From Allofranklinella schreckenbergeri (GTDB taxonomy: Bacteria; Pseudomonadota; Gammaproteobacteria; Burkholderiales; Burkholderiaceae_C), in the NCBI RefSeq assembly GCF_003703475.1, contig NZ_RDQM01000012.1, positions 21,473 to 85,472 of the forward strand: 64,000 nt of DNA, read 5' to 3'. The translations under genes were made by a program, and so were the position numbers. Shown piece after piece: positions 45,480-54,450 of this stretch. Numbering within the stretch: the stretch's first letter is position 1; every line of letters begins with the position of its first letter. The notes under the pieces were generated by a model, which was not told the DNA's origin, ran no database searches, and saw nothing but the letters and a program-made list of their open reading frames with translations.

Positions 45480-46415
45480 TCATGATCTCTGCCCGCGAAT
45501 GCGCTCAATCACCCCATTGAGCGCGTCCATGGAGTCGAAGGGGATGCGGATTTCTCCCGTTTGCAGCACTTGACCGTTTTTCTTCACGCGCTTTTTCACC
45601 TGGATGTCCACCTGCGCCAGCAGCAAGTCGGAGAGTTCTTCTTCCACGCGGCGCACATCGCCGCTTTTGCGCGGCGCTTTTTGCGCTTCAGCGCGGCCTT
45701 TGCCTTGGGCAATGCGTTTGACCAGGCTTTCGGCCTCGCGCACGGAGAGTTTTTTGGCGGCAATCTCATGCCCGGTGGTGATTTGCTCGGCCTTGCCCAA
45801 TGTCAGCAAGGCGCGGGCGTGGCCCATTTCGATGTCACCAGCCATCAGCAGGGTTTGCACGGGATCGGCCAGATTGAGCAAGCGCAGCAAATTGCTGGCA
45901 GCGCTGCGTGAGCGCCCGACGGCTTGGGCGGCTTGTTCGTGGGTAAGACCAAACTCCTGCACCAGGCGTTGTAGGCCGCGCGCTTCTTCCAGCGGGTTGA
46001 GGTCTTCGCGCTGCATGTTTTCAATCAGCGCCATGGCCGCTGCGGCGTGATCGTCCACCTGGCGCACCAGCACGGGCACGGTGTCCAGCCCGGCCAGCAC
46101 GCTGGCGCGGAAGCGCCGCTCGCCCGCAATGATTTCATAGCGCCCGGCGTCCTGGCCCTCCTCCAGGCGGCGCACCAGCAGCGGCTGCATGACGCCTTGC
46201 TCTTTGATGCTGTCGGCCAGTTCGTGCAATGCGCCTTCATCCATGTACGTGCGCGGCTGGTAGCGGCCGGGCACCAAATCGGCCACAGGCAGCTCGCGCG
46301 GCGCGCCGTGCGCCTGGGCAAAGGCGGCATCGGTGGGCGCAGGCTCTTGCACGCTAGGGCCTAGCAATGCCCCCAATCCCATGCCTAGGCCCTTGGCGTT
46401 TTTCTTTGTAGCCAT
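45480..46415 (-). CDS. parB: Chromosome partitioning protein ParB
   Basis: ParB of 311 residues. It binds parS and spreads as a CTP-dependent clamp. The N-terminus KKNAKGLGMGLGALLG is the ParA-activating region; the CTPase/nuclease-like domain has LRVRRLEEGQ-type context and GERRFRA; ENMQREDLNPLEEARGLQRL and a helix-turn-helix (QAAQAVGRSRSAASNLLRLL) follow, then a C-terminal dimer domain. The ATG at 46415 is the standard start with AAGGAGAG upstream. Three parS-like sites lie in the same operon region. Confidence 0.97.
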   Translation of the reverse strand: MATKKNAKGLGMGLGALLGPSVQEPAPTDAAFAQAHGAPRELPVADLVPGRYQPRTYMDEGALHELADSIKEQGVMQPLLVRRLEEGQDAGRYEIIAGERRFRASVLAGLDTVPVLVRQVDDHAAAAMALIENMQREDLNPLEEARGLQRLVQEFGLTHEQAAQAVGRSRSAASNLLRLLNLADPVQTLLMAGDIEMGHARALLTLGKAEQITTGHEIAAKKLSVREAESLVKRIAQGKGRAEAQKAPRKSGDVRRVEEELSDLLLAQVDIQVKKRVKKNGQVLQTGEIRIPFDSMDALNGVIERIRGQRS

Positions 46416-46440
46416 ATCGGCTCTCCTTGTCAGGTTGATA

Positions 46441-47004
46441 TCAGAAACAGGATGGGCTGCTGCACCCCAGCAATGCATTCCACAGCCACCAGCCTTCGGG
46501 CCAATCGCCCAGAGCGCTGTCGGCATTGAGATGGCCCCGGTTGCCTGCATCGTGCAAACCGCTGCCCCAGCATTGGCTCATCCACTGGGCGCGGGCGAAG
46601 CTGCAAAACGGGTCATCGTGGCTGGCGATAACCAGGCTGGCAAATGGCAGCCGTTGCTGCGGTATGGGCGCCCAGCCGGGCAGGATGTGGCGATTGGCAG
46701 GCGTTTCGGTATCTGGCGGTGCCACGAGCAAGGCGGCCTGCACGCGTGCGGCGTGGCGGCTGTGACTGGCCCAACGCGCCACCAACTGGCAGCCCAGGCT
46801 GTGCGCCAGCAGGCCAATGGGGCGCGCCGGATCGGCCGCCAGCACAGCTTCTTCCAACTGGATTTGCCAATCTCCGCTTTTCGGGCGCTGCCAATCGTGT
46901 TGCTGCACGCGCACTGCGCCATGCAAGGCTTCCCAACGGCTTTGCCAGTGCCCAGGGCCTGAGTTTTGCCAGCCCGGCAGGATGAACAAAATGGGCGCCT
47001 CCAT
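46441..47004 (-). CDS. RBBP9/YdeN-family alpha/beta hydrolase
   Basis: A serine hydrolase of 187 residues. The nucleophile is Ser69 in LLAHSLGC; the acid and histidine are likely in SHDDPFCSFA and NRGHLNADS, and FILPGWQNSGPGHWQSRW is the family start. Its substrate is unknown. It is inserted between parA and parB on the same strand, so it is part of that operon without an obvious partition role. Confidence 0.88.
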   Translation of the reverse strand: MEAPILFILPGWQNSGPGHWQSRWEALHGAVRVQQHDWQRPKSGDWQIQLEEAVLAADPARPIGLLAHSLGCQLVARWASHSRHAARVQAALLVAPPDTETPANRHILPGWAPIPQQRLPFASLVIASHDDPFCSFARAQWMSQCWGSGLHDAGNRGHLNADSALGDWPEGWWLWNALLGCSSPSCF

Positions 47005-47027
47005 GTGCTGCTCTCGTTTTCGGGCGC

Positions 47028-47864
47028 TTAAGCGGCGCTGGAAGGCTTGCGCAAACCCAGCGGAACGCCAGGCGATGGCTTGGCTTTAACTTTGCGCGGC
47101 ACGCCCGAGAGTTCGTAGGCGAAGTCCACAAAAGCTTTGCTGCCTTTGGCGCTGGGGTCGTACACAACGCCAGGCATGCCGTGGCTGGGCGCCTCGGCCA
47201 GGCGCACATTGCGCGGGATGATGGTGTTGAAAACCTTGTCGCCAAAGTGCTGCTTGAGTTCTTCGCTGACCTGCTGCTGCAAGGTTACACGGGCGTCGAA
47301 CATGACGCGCAAGATGCCGATGATTTTCAGCTCGCGGTTGAAGTTGGCATGCACTTGCTTGATGCTGTTGACCAGGTCGGTCAAGCCTTCCAGCGCGTAA
47401 TACTCGCACAGCATCGGTACGATCACGCCATTGGCAATGCACAAGCCATTGAGCGTGAGCAAGCCCAATGACGGCGGGCAATCGATGAGGATGAAATCGA
47501 AACGATCGCGCACGCTTTCAATGGCATCGCTCAAGCGTTTTTCGCGCCGCTCCAAAGCCACCAGCTCCACTTCCGCGCCTGCCAAATCGCGGTTGGCGCC
47601 CACCACCTGAAACGCTGCTGCAGGCGAGGTCTGCATGGCCTGCTCCAGTGTGCCGCCACCCAGCAGCACGTCGTACACCGTGGTTTGCAAAGTGCGCTTA
47701 TCCACCCCGCAACCCATGGTGGCATTGCCCTGCGGGTCCAGATCGATCAGCAACACACGCTGCCCAATGCTGGCCAGGGCTGCCGCCAGATTGACGGCAG
47801 TGGTGGTTTTACCCACTCCTCCTTTTTGGTTGGCGACACAGTAAATTCGCGCCATATGTGCCAT
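47028..47864 (-). CDS. parA: Chromosome partitioning ATPase ParA
   Basis: ParA of 278 residues. The deviant Walker A is CVANQKGGVGKTTTAVNLA, followed by LLIDLDPQGNATMGCG and IDCPPSLGLLTLNG. It binds DNA as an ATP dimer and is released by ParB. The ATG at 47864 has AGGAAAG upstream and is preferred over the ATG three codons later. Eight bases separate it from the rsmG stop. Confidence 0.97.
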   Translation of the reverse strand: MAHMARIYCVANQKGGVGKTTTAVNLAAALASIGQRVLLIDLDPQGNATMGCGVDKRTLQTTVYDVLLGGGTLEQAMQTSPAAAFQVVGANRDLAGAEVELVALERREKRLSDAIESVRDRFDFILIDCPPSLGLLTLNGLCIANGVIVPMLCEYYALEGLTDLVNSIKQVHANFNRELKIIGILRVMFDARVTLQQQVSEELKQHFGDKVFNTIIPRNVRLAEAPSHGMPGVVYDPSAKGSKAFVDFAYELSGVPRKVKAKPSPGVPLGLRKPSSAA

Positions 47865-47872
47865 AGCTTTCC

Positions 47873-48556
47873 TCACTTTTCTGATAGGAGCGCAGTGCCG
47901 CTGCGCATCCAGACGATGCAACGTTGGGCCTCCAGCCCCGGCACCTGTAACGGTTCCACGTGAAACACTTCTACGCTCTTTGGCAGTTGGGCCACTTCTT
48001 CAGCGGGGTATTTCCCCTTCATTGCCATCCACACCCCTTGCGGCATGAGCAGCGAGTGCGTCAAAGCGGTGAAATCGGCCAGGCTGGCAAAAGCCCGTGA
48101 AGTGATAACGGCATAGCGCTGTTCCAGGCTTTCCACGCGGGCATGAATAGCTTGCAAATTGCCCAATGACAAAGCGCCTGCCGCCTGTCGCACAAAAGCC
48201 ATTTTTTTCGCCACCGCATCCACACAGTGGATGGACACATCCGGGCAGCCAATCGCCAGCACCACACTGGGCAAGCCGCCTCCCGCTCCCACATCCAAGG
48301 CCTGGGCGGGCAGGCCTTGGCGCACCAGCTCATCCATCGCTTGCCGAAATGGCTGCACCACGGCCAGGCAATCGAGCACATGCAGGCGCAGCATTTCCAG
48401 TGGATCGCGCACTGAGGTCAAGTTGTAAACCCGATTCCACTTGTGCAACAGCGCCACGTAATCAAGCAATTGGCGTTGCTGCTGCACCGTCAAGGCCAAG
48501 CCCAATTGAGCCGCCCCCTCTTGCAGAAGGCGATCGGTTTGCTCCTGTTGCGGCAT
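47873..48556 (-). CDS. rsmG: 16S rRNA (guanine527-N7)-methyltransferase RsmG
   Basis: RsmG (GidB) of 227 residues. It methylates G527 of 16S rRNA with SAM. HKWNRVYNLTSVRDP and LDVGAGGGLPSVVLAI are diagnostic, with HCVDAVAKKMAFVRQ following. The stop abuts parA and the start overlaps the mnmG end by almost nothing, so it is translated from the mnmG operon. A parS-like site lies within its 3' part. Confidence 0.97.
   Translation of the reverse strand: MPQQEQTDRLLQEGAAQLGLALTVQQQRQLLDYVALLHKWNRVYNLTSVRDPLEMLRLHVLDCLAVVQPFRQAMDELVRQGLPAQALDVGAGGGLPSVVLAIGCPDVSIHCVDAVAKKMAFVRQAAGALSLGNLQAIHARVESLEQRYAVITSRAFASLADFTALTHSLLMPQGVWMAMKGKYPAEEVAQLPKSVEVFHVEPLQVPGLEAQRCIVWMRSGTALLSEK
47952..47967. promoter_or_regulatory. 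parS-like site 1
   Basis: GGTTCCACGTGAAACA, one base from the TGTTNCACGTGAAACA consensus (first position). It lies inside rsmG. Confidence 0.75.
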
Positions 48557-50515
48557 TCAATCCTCCGCCCAGCGTTTGCCCATTTTTTTCAAATGGATCA
48601 ACAGCAAGGAAATGGCTGCCGGCGTGACGCCAGAGATGCGCGATGCCTGTCCCAAAGTTTGCGGCCGATGCTGCGCCAGCTTTTGACGCACTTCAAACGA
48701 CAAGGCCGTAACGGCCTGGTAATCCAAATCTTCGGGCAAACGCAAATTCTCAAAATGCGCGGCGCGCTGCACTTCATCGCGCTGGCGGTCGATATAACCG
48801 CTGTATTTGGCGGCGATCTCTACCTGTTCCACAACAGGGGCATAGGCATCACCCAAAGTTTCACGTGAAACAAGCTCCCCAGCCAAGGGAATGCTGGCCT
48901 GCATGCCAACCAGAGATTCGTAATCCACGCCCGGGCGGCGCAGCAAGTCGAACAGGCTGTACTCATGCTCCAGCGCCTTGCCCAGCACACGCTCGGCTTC
49001 GGCTTTGGGCAAACGTTGCGGCGTCAGCCAGGTGGCTTTGAGGCGGGCCGTTTCGGCCTCGATGGCATCGCGTTTGCGGCAGTACGCATCCCAGCGGGCA
49101 TCGTCCACCAAGCCCAGACGCCGCCCGGCCTCGGTCAGGCGCAAATCGGCATTGTCCTCGCGCAATTGCAGGCGGTATTCGGCGCGGCTGGTGAACATGC
49201 GGTAAGGCTCGGTGACGCCTTTGGTGATGAGATCGTCCACCAACACGCCCAGATAGGCCTCATCGCGACGAGGCAGCCACGGTTGCTCGCCTTTGACTTT
49301 CAAAGCCGCATTCAAACCCGCAAACAAGCCTTGCGCGGCAGCCTCTTCATAGCCCGTCGTGCCGTTGATTTGCCCGGCAAAAAACAGGCCTTCTATCTGC
49401 CGCGTCTCGAAATGGCTTTTGAGTGCGCGCGGGTCGAAATAGTCGTATTCGATGGCATAGCCGGGCCGCAAAATATGGGCGCTCTCCAACCCCGGCATGG
49501 AGCGCACCAGCGCATATTGGATATCAAACGGCAGGCTGGTGGAAATGCCGTTGGGGTACACCTCATGGGTGGTCAGCCCTTCCGGCTCTAGAAAAATCTG
49601 GTGGCTTTCCTTGTCTGCAAAGCGGTTGATCTTGTCTTCCACACTGGGGCAATAGCGCGGACCAACACCCTCGATCTTGCCGGTGAACATGGGGCTGCGG
49701 TCAAACCCGCTGCGGATGATTTCATGCGTACGGGCATTGGTGTGGGTAATCCAGCAGGAGATCTGCCTGGGATGCATGCTGCGATGCCCCATGAAGCTGA
49801 ACACGGGCATATCGTCAGGCCGCTCACCACCCGGCACGCCATCGCCGGGCTGCTCGGTACAGCGAGAAAAGTCGATGCTGCGCCCATCCAGGCGCGGCGG
49901 CGTGCCGGTTTTCAAGCGCCCTTGCGGCAGTTGCAACTCCTTCAGCCGCGCCGACAACGATACCGCTGGCGGATCGCCCGCGCGCCCGCCCTGGTAATTG
50001 TTCAAGCCCACATGGATACGGCCATCCAGAAAGGTACCCGCCGTCAACACCACCGCGTGCGCGCGAAAAACAATGCCCACTTGCGTAATGGCTCCAGCCA
50101 CCTTGTCGCCTTCCAGCAGCAAGTCCTCCACCGATTGCTGGAACAGCCAGAGATTGGCTTGGTTCTCCAGCATGCGACGGATGGCCGCCTTGTACAGCAC
50201 GCGATCGGCCTGTGCCCGCGTAGCCCGCACCGCAGGCCCTTTGCTGCCGTTGAGCGTGCGAAACTGAATGCCCGCCGCATCCGCTGCCAGCGCCATGGCG
50301 CCACCCAGGGCGTCCACTTCTTTCACCAAATGCCCCTTGCCAATTCCCCCAATGGAGGGGTTGCAGCTCATCTGCCCCAGGGTTTCGATGTTGTGGGTCA
50401 GCAGCAAGGTGGCACAGCCCATACGGGCTGCCGCCAGTGCTGCTTCAGTCCCAGCATGACCGCCACCGACGACGATGACGTCAAACGTTTGCGGGTAGGT
50501 GTAAGGCGATGACAT
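48557..50515 (-). CDS. mnmG: tRNA uridine-5-carboxymethylaminomethyl modification enzyme MnmG
   Basis: MnmG (GidA) of 652 residues. With MnmE it modifies U34 of several tRNAs, using FAD and methylene-tetrahydrofolate. [20 protein letters not shown] binds [52 protein letters not shown] and [17 protein letters not shown] are family blocks, and the C-terminal helical domain ends [10 protein letters not shown]. The ATG at 50515 is preferred to an upstream TTG. It is first in the mnmG-rsmG-parA-hydrolase-parB operon and contains one parS-like site. Confidence 0.98.
   Translation of the reverse strand: MSSPYTYPQTFDVIVVGGGHAGTEAALAAARMGCATLLLTHNIETLGQMSCNPSIGGIGKGHLVKEVDALGGAMALAADAAGIQFRTLNGSKGPAVRATRAQADRVLYKAAIRRMLENQANLWLFQQSVEDLLLEGDKVAGAITQVGIVFRAHAVVLTAGTFLDGRIHVGLNNYQGGRAGDPPAVSLSARLKELQLPQGRLKTGTPPRLDGRSIDFSRCTEQPGDGVPGGERPDDMPVFSFMGHRSMHPRQISCWITHTNARTHEIIRSGFDRSPMFTGKIEGVGPRYCPSVEDKINRFADKESHQIFLEPEGLTTHEVYPNGISTSLPFDIQYALVRSMPGLESAHILRPGYAIEYDYFDPRALKSHFETRQIEGLFFAGQINGTTGYEEAAAQGLFAGLNAALKVKGEQPWLPRRDEAYLGVLVDDLITKGVTEPYRMFTSRAEYRLQLREDNADLRLTEAGRRLGLVDDARWDAYCRKRDAIEAETARLKATWLTPQRLPKAEAERVLGKALEHEYSLFDLLRRPGVDYESLVGMQASIPLAGELVSRETLGDAYAPVVEQVEIAAKYSGYIDRQRDEVQRAAHFENLRLPEDLDYQAVTALSFEVRQKLAQHRPQTLGQASRISGVTPAAISLLLIHLKKMGKRWAED
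48857..48872. promoter_or_regulatory. parS-like site 2
   Basis: AGTTTCACGTGAAACA, with a perfect GTTTCACGTGAAAC core and one mismatch at the first base. It lies inside mnmG. Confidence 0.8.
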
Positions 50516-50590
50516 GGCGCACAAGCAAAAAAGAAAGCCGCAGAGTTTTTCAGAAATCTACGGCTGCACAAGAAGAAGGGCGTGATTTTA

Positions 50591-50609
50591 GAGCGTGTTA
50601 CGCATTTCC
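50591..50609. mobile_element. Single remnant end of the MITE/IS family
   Basis: TA followed by GAGCGTGTTACGCATTTCC, close to the MITE end GAGCGTGTTATGCACTTT. No partner end was seen nearby. It is ten bases from parS site 3. Confidence 0.5.
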
Positions 50610-50618
50610 TCCCAACCC

Positions 50619-50634
50619 TGTTTCACGTGAAACA
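50619..50634. promoter_or_regulatory. parS site 3 (perfect)
   Basis: TGTTTCACGTGAAACA, an exact palindromic match to the bacterial parS consensus. It lies upstream of mnmG in the divergent gap. Confidence 0.92.
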
Positions 50635-50793
50635 GGCTGCTTTTGATTGCGCCAAATCCACTTATCATCGGCGCGACTGCGGCAATTTATACCTTTGTTT
50701 ACACATTTGCCACATTGTCTGAATCGCCTTGGCTTCCCCCTTGCGGGCAGGCCAGGAATCTTCCCCACACCACTTTGATTTGGATTTCTACGG

Positions 50794-51513
50794 ATGCTGG
50801 AATCTTTAACTCTTTTGGGTTTTGGCACTGGCGGCTGGGGCGGCGCCCTGCTCTCAGGCGCGCTAGTCACCATTGCCCTGGCTGTAGCCTGCGTGCCCAT
50901 TGGCATGCCGCTGGGGCTGCTCTTGGCATTGGCGGCACGCTCGCCCAAGCGCTTGCCCAGAATGGTATCCACGGCGTTTTCCACTGTATTTCGTGGTCTG
51001 CCCGAACTGTTAACGCTTTTGCTGGTGTATTACGGCGTGCAAATCGCAGCGCAACGCCTGCTGGATTCCCTCGGTTACGAGGGCCAATTCAGCATCAATG
51101 CCTTCCTGGCGGCAGTGGTGGCTTTCAGCCTGGTGCTGGCGGCATTTTCCAGCGAGGTCTGGTTGGCCGCGCTTAAAACCATTCCCAAGGGCCAGCGCGA
51201 AGCCGCGCAGGCATTGGGCCTTTCACGCGGCACCACATTTCGGCGCGTGGTATTTCCCCAGCTCATGCGCGTGGCGCTGCCAGGCCTGTCCAACAACTGG
51301 CTGACGCTGCTCAAGGACTCATCCCTGGTTTCCACCATCTCGCTGGTCGACTTGATGCGCCAGACCAACCTGGCCGTGGCTGCCACCAAAGAGCCCGTGC
51401 TGTTCTACCTGGCCGCCTGCCTGCTGTATTTGTTGCTCTCGGCACTCTCTGGGCTGGTATTTACCAAGGCGGAACACCATTACAGCCGCCACCATCAGGA
51501 GGCCCGCGCATGA
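50794..51513 (+). CDS. Polar amino-acid ABC transporter permease (first)
   Basis: An inner-membrane permease of 239 residues in the HisM/HisQ family, with five hydrophobic segments. The EAA loop is SSEVWLAALKTIPKGQREAA followed by QALGLS; FRGLPELLTLLLVYYG is the family N-terminal block. It overlaps the next permease by four bases (ATGA). It is the first gene of a five-gene operon. Confidence 0.93.
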   Translation: MLESLTLLGFGTGGWGGALLSGALVTIALAVACVPIGMPLGLLLALAARSPKRLPRMVSTAFSTVFRGLPELLTLLLVYYGVQIAAQRLLDSLGYEGQFSINAFLAAVVAFSLVLAAFSSEVWLAALKTIPKGQREAAQALGLSRGTTFRRVVFPQLMRVALPGLSNNWLTLLKDSSLVSTISLVDLMRQTNLAVAATKEPVLFYLAACLLYLLLSALSGLVFTKAEHHYSRHHQEARA

Positions 51514-52229
51514 GCGAATGGATTTACCAGGCGCTGAGCCTGGTGCTCGATCAAGAGCTGCTGGCACGCTATGGCGCGCGCATGGCTACGGGGCTGGTGG
51601 TCACCATCAAGCTGGTGGCGCTGTCCTACTTTTTGGGCATGGCACTGGCGCAATTGCTGGCGCTGGGGCGTTTGAGCCGCATCAAGCCTGTGCAAATGTT
51701 TTGCCGTGGCTACATCTACTTCTTTCGCGGATCGCCCTTGTTGGGCCAATTGTTTTTGCTGTATTACGGCCTGGGTTCGCTGCGCGAGTTCTGGCAGGAA
51801 GTCGGACTGTGGTGGTTCTTCCGCGATGCCTGGTATTGCTCCGTGCTGGCCTTTACGCTCAACACCGCCGCTTACCAGGCAGAAATTTTCCGCGGCAGCC
51901 TGCTGGCCATTCCCAAAGGCCAGTTTGAAGCGGCCCAGGCACTGGGTTTGAGCCGCTTCACCACGCTGCGCAAAGTGGTGCTGCCACAGTCCATGCTGGT
52001 GGCGCTGGGCCCACTGGGCAATGAGTTGATCTTGATGATCAAAGCCAGCGCCATTGCCTCGCTGGTCACGGTGTACGACGTCATGGGCGTGGCACGGCTG
52101 GCCTACTCGCGCACTTTCGACTTTGAAATCTACCTGTGGGCCGCCGTGCTGTACCTGCTGATGGTGGAAATCATCCGCCGCAGCCTGTTGGCCATCGAAG
52201 CGCGGCTGTCCCGCCATATCCGCCCATGA
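51510..52229 (+). CDS. Polar amino-acid ABC transporter permease (second)
   Basis: The partner permease, also 239 residues. FFRGSPLLGQLFLLYYGLG and the EAA loop EIFRGSLLAIPKGQFEAAQA are diagnostic. It forms a heterodimer with the first permease. Its stop overlaps the oxidase start by four bases, so uptake and oxidation are translationally coupled. Confidence 0.93.
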   Translation: MSEWIYQALSLVLDQELLARYGARMATGLVVTIKLVALSYFLGMALAQLLALGRLSRIKPVQMFCRGYIYFFRGSPLLGQLFLLYYGLGSLREFWQEVGLWWFFRDAWYCSVLAFTLNTAAYQAEIFRGSLLAIPKGQFEAAQALGLSRFTTLRKVVLPQSMLVALGPLGNELILMIKASAIASLVTVYDVMGVARLAYSRTFDFEIYLWAAVLYLLMVEIIRRSLLAIEARLSRHIRP

Positions 52230-53524
52230 CGCAGCCGCCAACCCACCCGCCCTTCGATGCCCTGGTGCTGGGCGCGGGCATTGTGGGTGTCAGCACCGCA
52301 TTGCATTTGCAAGCGCGCGGCTGGCGCGTAGGCCTGGTCGAGCGCGGCGAGCCGGGCCGGGGCACCAGTTTTGGCAATGCCGGGCTGATCGAGCGCGCCA
52401 GCGTCGTGCCCTACGCCTTCACCCACGCCTGGGGCGAATTGCTGCGCTTTGCCAGCAACCGCTCCTGTGCTGTGCGCTTTCAATGGCGCGCCCTGCCCGG
52501 CCTGGCCCCCTGGTTGTGGCACTACTGGCGCGCCTCTAGCCCACAAGCCTTGCAAAGCGCCGCAGCCGACATGCTGCCGCTGATCGAGCGTTGCGTCAGC
52601 GAACATGCGCCACTGATTGAAGCTGCGGGCCTGTCCCACCTGATCCGCCAAAAAGGCTGGATCGACGCCTACCGCTCGCCCGCTGCCTTTGCCGCCGCTG
52701 CCACCCAAGCCCGCGCTTTGCAAACAGCACACCGGCTGCAAGCCGAAATCCTCGCAGGCCCTGCCCTGCGCACCCGTGAGCACAACCTCTTGCCCGACGC
52801 CCGCATGGCAGGCGGCATCCACTGGCTGGATCCGTGGACTGTCACCTCCCCTGGCGAACTCGTGCAAGGCTATGCTGCCCTATTCGCCAGCCGCGGCGGG
52901 CGCGTACTGCAAGCGCATGCCCGGGCCATCCATCCGGCAGACAGCAGTGCGAACGGCGCCACCCTATGGCAAGTGCAAACCGAGCGCGACACCCTGCTGG
53001 CCCGCCACCTCGTCATCGCCCTGGGGCCCGATGCCAACACCCTGCTCGCCCCGCTGGGCTACCGCCTGCCCGTGGTGCACAAGCGCGGCTACCACCTGCA
53101 CTTTCGCGCCTCGTCCCACACGCCGCCACCCGAGCATCCCCTGTGCGATGCCCAGGCCGGTTTCGTGCTGGCGGGCATGGCCCAGGGCGTGCGCCTGACC
53201 ACCGGCGTGGAGCTGGCCTTGCCCAACGCCCCGCCCAACCGTGCCCAACTGCACATGGCCGAGCGCATCGCCCGCCAATACTGGCCGCTGGGCCAGGCCG
53301 TGGAGGCCGAACCCTGGATGGGCCGCCGCCCCTGCACGCCAGACATGCGCCCCATCATTGGCCCAGCGCCGCGCCACCAGGGCTTGTGGCTCAACTTCGG
53401 CCATGCCCACCACGGCCTCACCCTCGGCCCCGTCAGCGGCCGCTTGCTGGCCGAAATGATGACCGGGCATCCCCCCTTCACCAACCCCGCCGCCTATGCC
53501 GCAAGCCGCTTCGAGCAGCGATGA
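52226..53524 (+). CDS. FAD-dependent amino-acid/imino-acid oxidoreductase (DadA/HypO-like)
   Basis: A DAO-family flavoprotein of 432 residues. The Rossmann GAGIVGVSTALHLQARG is at 15-31, followed by a glutamate-ended strand (VGLVERG). The C-terminus has WMGRRPCTPDMRPIIGPAP and GHAHHGLTLGPVSGRLLAE, typical of D-amino-acid dehydrogenases and hydroxyproline dehydrogenases. Being embedded between ABC transporter genes, it most likely oxidises the imported compound. The substrate is inferred only. Confidence 0.9.
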   Translation: MTQPPTHPPFDALVLGAGIVGVSTALHLQARGWRVGLVERGEPGRGTSFGNAGLIERASVVPYAFTHAWGELLRFASNRSCAVRFQWRALPGLAPWLWHYWRASSPQALQSAAADMLPLIERCVSEHAPLIEAAGLSHLIRQKGWIDAYRSPAAFAAAATQARALQTAHRLQAEILAGPALRTREHNLLPDARMAGGIHWLDPWTVTSPGELVQGYAALFASRGGRVLQAHARAIHPADSSANGATLWQVQTERDTLLARHLVIALGPDANTLLAPLGYRLPVVHKRGYHLHFRASSHTPPPEHPLCDAQAGFVLAGMAQGVRLTTGVELALPNAPPNRAQLHMAERIARQYWPLGQAVEAEPWMGRRPCTPDMRPIIGPAPRHQGLWLNFGHAHHGLTLGPVSGRLLAEMMTGHPPFTNPAAYAASRFEQR

Positions 53525-53578
53525 ATCGCATCCACGGCCCATCTCCCCCTCTCCCATTCCCCAGAAAGCAACCCGCCC

Positions 53579-54340
53579 ATGAGCAACGCCTTACCCGCCT
53601 CGCCCGAACAAGCCCCCGTCGTCGAAATCCAGGGCCTGAACAAATGGTACGGGGCCTACCACGCCCTGAAAAACATCGATTTGAGCGTGCGCCAGGGCGA
53701 GCGCATCGTGCTGTGCGGGCCTTCCGGCTCGGGCAAATCCACGCTGATTCGCTGCATCAACCGGCTGGAAATCGCCGAGCAAGGGCTGATCCGCGTGCAC
53801 GGCGTGGACATCGCCCGCGGCGACCAGGCCGCCACCGATGCCCTGCGCGAAGTCGGCATGGTGTTCCAGCACTTCAACCTGTTTCCGCACATGTCCGTGC
53901 TGGACAACTGCACCCTCGCGCCTATGAGCGTGCGCGGCATGCCGCGCCAGCAGGCCGAAGAAAAAGCCCACGCCCTGCTCGAGCGCGTCGGCATGGCCGC
54001 CCACGCACGCAAATACCCCACCCAACTCTCCGGCGGCCAGCAACAGCGCGTGGCCATCGCCCGCACCCTGTGCATGGATCCGCTGGTCATCCTGCTGGAC
54101 GAACCCACCGCCGCGCTCGACCCGGAAATGGTCAAAGAAGTGCTGGACGTCATGGTGCAACTGGCCGGCAGCGGCATCACCATGCTCTGCGTCACCCACG
54201 AAATGGGCTTTGCCCGCCAAATGGCCCAGCGCGTGCTGTTCCTCGACCACGGCGTTGTGCTCGAAGACACCACCCCCGAAGCCTTCTTCACCCAGCCCCA
54301 AACCGAACGCGCCCGCAACTTCCTGCAACAAATCCTGTAA
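53579..54340 (+). CDS. Polar amino-acid ABC transporter ATPase
   Basis: An ABC ATPase of 253 residues, GlnQ/HisP type. Walker A is GPSGSGKST, the signature LSGGQQQRVAIARTL, Walker B VILLDEPTAALDPE, and the switch His is in CVTHEMGFAR. It would energise the two permeases upstream. Repeat copy 16 follows the stop. Confidence 0.96.
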   Translation: MSNALPASPEQAPVVEIQGLNKWYGAYHALKNIDLSVRQGERIVLCGPSGSGKSTLIRCINRLEIAEQGLIRVHGVDIARGDQAATDALREVGMVFQHFNLFPHMSVLDNCTLAPMSVRGMPRQQAEEKAHALLERVGMAAHARKYPTQLSGGQQQRVAIARTLCMDPLVILLDEPTAALDPEMVKEVLDVMVQLAGSGITMLCVTHEMGFARQMAQRVLFLDHGVVLEDTTPEAFFTQPQTERARNFLQQIL

Positions 54341-54342
54341 CA

Positions 54343-54427
54343 TTAAATTACAAACCAAAGTAAAAATAACTTCAATACCATCATGCCGAAACAGCAATAT
54401 TATTTTGCTTTTTGATTTGTAATAATA
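54343..54427. repeat. AT-rich hairpin repeat, copy 16
   Basis: TAAATTACAAACCAAAGTAA, then CAATACCATCATGCCGAAAC, then TTTTGCTTTTTGATTTGTAA. It lies between the ATPase and cyclodeaminase genes of one operon. Confidence 0.9.
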
Positions 54428-54450
54428 AACACCCAAACCCGATTTCCGCC

